A stretch of DNA of 9,494 nucleotides. Source: Sulfurovum sp. GTDB lineage: Bacteria > Campylobacterota > Campylobacteria > Campylobacterales > Sulfurovaceae. Location of the stretch: positions 1 to 9,494 of the forward strand of contig WFYB01000117.1 of assembly GCA_015490315.1 (NCBI GenBank), read 5' to 3'. The notes under the pieces were generated by a model, which saw only the letters and a list, made by a program, of their open reading frames with translations, made no database searches and was not told the DNA's origin. Of this stretch, positions 6,966-9,494 are shown in pieces (within the stretch, counting starts at the first letter, position 1; each line of letters opens with the position of its first letter). Both the position numbers and the translations under genes were made by a program.

Positions 6966-6984
6966 TATATAGATTATAATTATC
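6966..6984 (+). promoter_or_regulatory. Promoter of the ABC operon with overlapping Fur-box-like site
   Basis: A perfect TATAAT (6975-6980) stands 31 bp before the ATG at 7012. The 19 bases at 6966-6984 match the classical E. coli Fur consensus (GATAATGATAATCATTATC) at 14 positions, and GATAAT (6961-6966) pairs with ATTATC (6979-6984) as inverted arms. If real, iron-loaded Fur would block the promoter. The whole stretch is AT-rich, which raises chance matches, and Campylobacterota Fur sites differ somewhat from the E. coli consensus. Confidence 0.35.
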
Positions 6985-7011
6985 AAATAAAAATCAAGAA
7001 ACGGTAGATTC

Positions 7012-8007
7012 ATGTCACAAATAAAATTTAAGTTAATATTGTTTGCTCTAATGTCAGTTGTCTTTTTAGGATGCTCCAAGAGAGATCATGCCACCGAAAT
7101 AGTGATCTACACTTCTGTAGATCAGGTCTATTCTTCAAAGATATTTAAAGACTTTGAACAAAAGACCGGCATCAAGGTTTTAGCGGTTTACGATACAGAG
7201 GCTTCCAAAGCAATAGGCCTGGAAAAAAGGCTGCTTGCAGAAAAGTCTCATCCTAGAGCTGATATATTTTGGAATTCGGAACCGATACGCACAGCACGAC
7301 TGGCGAAAGAGGGACTTTTTGAGTCTTTTGAAGCAGTTTCTCATCCAGAATATAAGGATAAGCACTATTTTGATCCCGGAAAAAGATGGTTTGGTCTGGG
7401 TGAGCGTATACGTGTGATCATCGTTAATACGAATCTGCTGAAGCCCAAAGATTATCCGTCCTCTTTCGATGATCTGTGGAGCAAAAAATTTAAAGGCAAA
7501 GTTGCAATTTCCTCTCCTTATATTGGAACAGCCGCAACACATTTTGCAGCACTTTATCATGATATGGGAAAAGCCGAATTTGTGCATCTCCTAAAAAGGA
7601 TCAAACAGAGTAATACTGTATATCTTGCCGGAAACTCTGTGGTAAAGGATGCAGTAGGTGCAGGGAAATTCTCTTTGGGAGTAGTCGACAGCGATGATGC
7701 GCTTGCCGGCATAAAAGAAGGGCTTCCAATCAAAATGCTCTACTATAACCAGAATAATCGGGGAGATTTTGCGATTTTTGGTACGGTTGCTATGCTAAAA
7801 GGTGCCTCTCATTCAGAAAATGCCAAACGATTCATTGATTACCTTTTGACCAAAGAGACGGAAAATAAAATGATCCATATGGGAGCTGTGCAATCATCGG
7901 TTTTCAAACAGAACAGATCATCAGGCATAAAAAGTTGGACTGAGGATCCCAATAGCCTACTGAACGACTTGCATCAAAGTTACATATTGCTAAAAGAGAT
8001 TTTATGA
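7012..8007 (+). CDS. ABC importer substrate-binding lipoprotein, Fe(III)/FbpA-like class
   Basis: This is the ligand-capturing part of an ABC importer, anchored to the outer face of the inner membrane. It has 331 residues with a short signal peptide (K5, K7, hydrophobic core, lipobox VFLGC, predicted lipidated C21). The mature protein opens with EIVIYTSVDQVYSSKIFKDF (29-48), typical of periplasmic iron-binding proteins. Subfamily marks are AVYDTEASKAIGLEKRL (58-74), DIFWNSEP (84-91), GTAATHFAALY (172-182), GNSVVKDAV (208-216) and VVDSDDALAGI (224-234). The tandem tyrosines that bind Fe(III) in classical FbpA are not present where expected (DSDDA instead), so iron is plausible but unproven as substrate. 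The stop overlaps the permease start as ATGA, implying coupled translation. Only a weak ribosome-binding site (GAAACGG) precedes the ATG. Confidence 0.85.
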   Translation: MSQIKFKLILFALMSVVFLGCSKRDHATEIVIYTSVDQVYSSKIFKDFEQKTGIKVLAVYDTEASKAIGLEKRLLAEKSHPRADIFWNSEPIRTARLAKEGLFESFEAVSHPEYKDKHYFDPGKRWFGLGERIRVIIVNTNLLKPKDYPSSFDDLWSKKFKGKVAISSPYIGTAATHFAALYHDMGKAEFVHLLKRIKQSNTVYLAGNSVVKDAVGAGKFSLGVVDSDDALAGIKEGLPIKMLYYNQNNRGDFAIFGTVAMLKGASHSENAKRFIDYLLTKETENKMIHMGAVQSSVFKQNRSSGIKSWTEDPNSLLNDLHQSYILLKEIL

Positions 8008-9488
8008 GGATTCTGTTTTTTTTGACTCTGGCAGTACTGTCTGCACCGTTCATACTTTTAAGCAGTTTGATGGTTTTGGGAGTCTGGGAGACACAAGATC
8101 CGTTCACATATTTTGCAAGCAGGGCATTCCTTGAATCGTTTAAGCAGTCTCTACAACTCTCTTGTACGGTTGCTCTAATTTCTATGGGAATAGGATCAGG
8201 GTTGGCTTATGGCTTTTATACGATTATGAAGAGAGGCTATAGAAGAGTATATTTTTTTACGCTCTTGCTGCTTTTTATGATACAGCCGGTGATCCTGCTT
8301 TCAGTTTTCAATCAAGTTGAAACCTTTACCCAAATGAATGCTTTTTGGCAATCTGTCCTGATAGGTGTTTTACATCTTGCTCCCTTGGCTTCTTTGTTGT
8401 GGATTTATTTCTTTACTCTATTGAATATGAATGCCTTATATGTTTCTGGACAAATCGCTTCACGATGGAACAGCTGGAGGTATATCCTGTTTCCGCAGTT
8501 GAAGATCCGGATAGGTGTACTTTTTCTATTGCTATTTATTTTATCTTTCATTGATCAGGAAGTACCATCTATTCTGGGTTATCGGACTTATACGGAAGAC
8601 CTGTTGGCACAGATGACCCTAATGGAAAATCTGGAACATATTGTATTGGCGGCTTTCCCTTCTTTTGTCTTAGCAGCTATTGCTGTATGGGGATTTATAT
8701 ATTTTGCTAACGACATGCATTACCAAATTTACTTTCAAAAACAAGGTATGAATCAAACAAATCGATATATCGGCAATAGTATGATTTTTCTCATCCTGGC
8801 TTATTTGTTTTGGATGATTTACATGCTCAGTACAACACTTGCAGATATTTCTCTGAAGGGTTTGCTTAAAGAGAATAGTGATGTAATTATACAAAGTATT
8901 GTATTGGCATTACTTACAGCATCTCTCTCCTTGGGAATAGTACTTTCTTTAAAAGAAGGATTGAAGCGGTATGGTTCAGGGATTGTTGCATTGATTGTGA
9001 TAGGGTTACTCTTTTTTTACATTCTCGTTCCGCATGCTTTGGTCTCATTGGCATTACTGGAAATTTATCAATGGATAGGGTACCTGGGTGACAGCGGTGA
9101 TTATTTGATATTCATCTTTGGGTATCTCTTTATCTTACTGCCTATAACTATGGTACTGCTTTATCTGCTTCAAAAATATGAAAGAGAAGATCACTTTTTA
9201 ACATTTTTCCCCATAGCATTTTATGATAGATGGACAAAGATCATTTTACCTAAATATAGTATTCAATGGACCATAGTACTGTTTGTCACGGCATTATTCG
9301 CACTCAATGAACTCTCTGTTTCTATACTTCTGATACCGCCCGGTTTTGAGACGATGGTAGTACGTATCTATAATCTGTTGCATTATGGAGACAAGGCAAC
9401 GATCGCCTTTTTATCACTGGCGCAACTCTTTTTTGTTATACTCCTATTCATCCTTCTTGGGTGGTTGAGCAAAAGGGTGGCAAGATGA
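8004..9488 (+). CDS. ABC importer permease, fused double-module (FbpB-like)
   Basis: This inner-membrane channel subunit has 494 residues and about 12 predicted membrane segments. They fall in two permease modules: roughly 1-235 (segments near 3-26, 51-72, 81-101, 117-140, 166-186, 213-234) and 257-490 (near 258-278, 294-315, 325-352, 366-390, 423-443, 465-486). Such fused double permeases are typical of FbpB/FutB-type iron and thiamine-type importers, so one chain would serve as the whole channel. Degenerate EAA coupling loops that would contact the ATPase lie near SGQIASRWNSWRYILFPQLK (148-167) and FFPIAFYDRWTKIILPKY (401-418). It is coupled by ATGA to the binding protein upstream and by another ATGA to the next gene. 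Substrate as for the binding protein: unknown, possibly Fe(III). Confidence 0.88.
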   Translation: MRILFFLTLAVLSAPFILLSSLMVLGVWETQDPFTYFASRAFLESFKQSLQLSCTVALISMGIGSGLAYGFYTIMKRGYRRVYFFTLLLLFMIQPVILLSVFNQVETFTQMNAFWQSVLIGVLHLAPLASLLWIYFFTLLNMNALYVSGQIASRWNSWRYILFPQLKIRIGVLFLLLFILSFIDQEVPSILGYRTYTEDLLAQMTLMENLEHIVLAAFPSFVLAAIAVWGFIYFANDMHYQIYFQKQGMNQTNRYIGNSMIFLILAYLFWMIYMLSTTLADISLKGLLKENSDVIIQSIVLALLTASLSLGIVLSLKEGLKRYGSGIVALIVIGLLFFYILVPHALVSLALLEIYQWIGYLGDSGDYLIFIFGYLFILLPITMVLLYLLQKYEREDHFLTFFPIAFYDRWTKIILPKYSIQWTIVLFVTALFALNELSVSILLIPPGFETMVVRIYNLLHYGDKATIAFLSLAQLFFVILLFILLGWLSKRVAR

Positions 9489-9494
9489 TTCATA
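9485..9494 (+). CDS. Start of a third operon gene, probably the ABC ATPase (partial)
   Basis: An ATG at 9485 overlaps the permease stop as ATGA, with an AAAAGGGTGG ribosome-binding region a few bases upstream. Only three codons (Met-Ile-His) are in the window, so the product cannot be read. The ATPase subunit is expected here because the operon otherwise lacks one. Confidence 0.4.

Larger units (their letters stand above)
5158..9494. mobile_element. Segment inserted in comM; right end not in window
   Basis: The left boundary is where comM homology ends (about 5158-5163). Beyond it, composition drops from about 50% GC in core genes to about 30-35% in the 5221-6948 gene and about 30-45% in the ABC-transporter genes (sampled by eye). 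The first gene inside resembles a Tn7-type transposition protein. No transposase, integrase, tRNA, or terminal repeat partner is visible, and the 3' part of comM does not appear, so the right boundary lies beyond 9494 or comM was lost by deletion. It is also possible that only 5164-about 6950 is mobile DNA and that the transporter operon is older. Confidence 0.4.

Noticed and set aside
7012..9488. Defence or toxin-antitoxin cargo in the inserted region
   Set aside because: The genes after the TnsE-like protein are a recognisable ABC binding protein and permease; nothing resembling a toxin, nuclease or defence module is present.
1..9494. CRISPR array, tRNA or rRNA gene
   Set aside because: No regularly spaced repeat-spacer pattern, no tRNA-like cloverleaf with CCA-end context, and no rRNA-like conserved stretch were seen.

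Overview
The window looks like a chromosomal segment of a Campylobacterota member (formerly Epsilonproteobacteria), most likely a Sulfurovum/Sulfurimonas-type organism. The main reason is the order tig-clpP-def followed by comM, which matches the conserved order I recall from Helicobacter pylori (tig, clpP, def and comM-like gene adjacent). The T-rich promoters with clear -10 boxes but poor -35 boxes agree with this. The genus is inference only.

Positions 1-4941 are ordinary core genome with about 45-55% GC in the lines I sampled. A mutY gene runs off the left edge on the minus strand. Divergent from it is a plus-strand group: tig (ribosome-bound chaperone), clpP (protease subunit) and def (peptide deformylase). 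All three act on newly made proteins. An NADP-type glutamate dehydrogenase (gdhA) lies on the minus strand, tail to tail with def. A comM gene then begins on the plus strand.

The comM frame is cut after about 73 codons, at roughly 5158-5163, and does not resume in the window. From there the DNA becomes AT-rich. A 63-bp repeat-bearing leader is followed by a 575-aa gene (5221-6948) whose architecture resembles TnsE, the targeting protein of Tn7-type transposons. This looks like one end of an inserted element or island that broke comM. No transposase genes (tnsA, tnsB, tnsC) are present, so the TnsE-like protein is an orphan as far as can be seen. This junction and gene are the most interesting part of the window.

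Positions 7012-9488 hold a tightly coupled ABC importer operon: a substrate-binding lipoprotein and a double-length permease that overlap by ATGA. A third gene, probably the ATPase, starts with another ATGA overlap at the right edge. The binding protein belongs to the broad Fe(III)/FbpA-like class but lacks the expected tyrosine pair, so its substrate is uncertain. A Fur-box-like sequence covers its probable -10 box. Whether this operon is cargo of the insertion or older flanking DNA cannot be decided here, because the rest of comM is not in the window.
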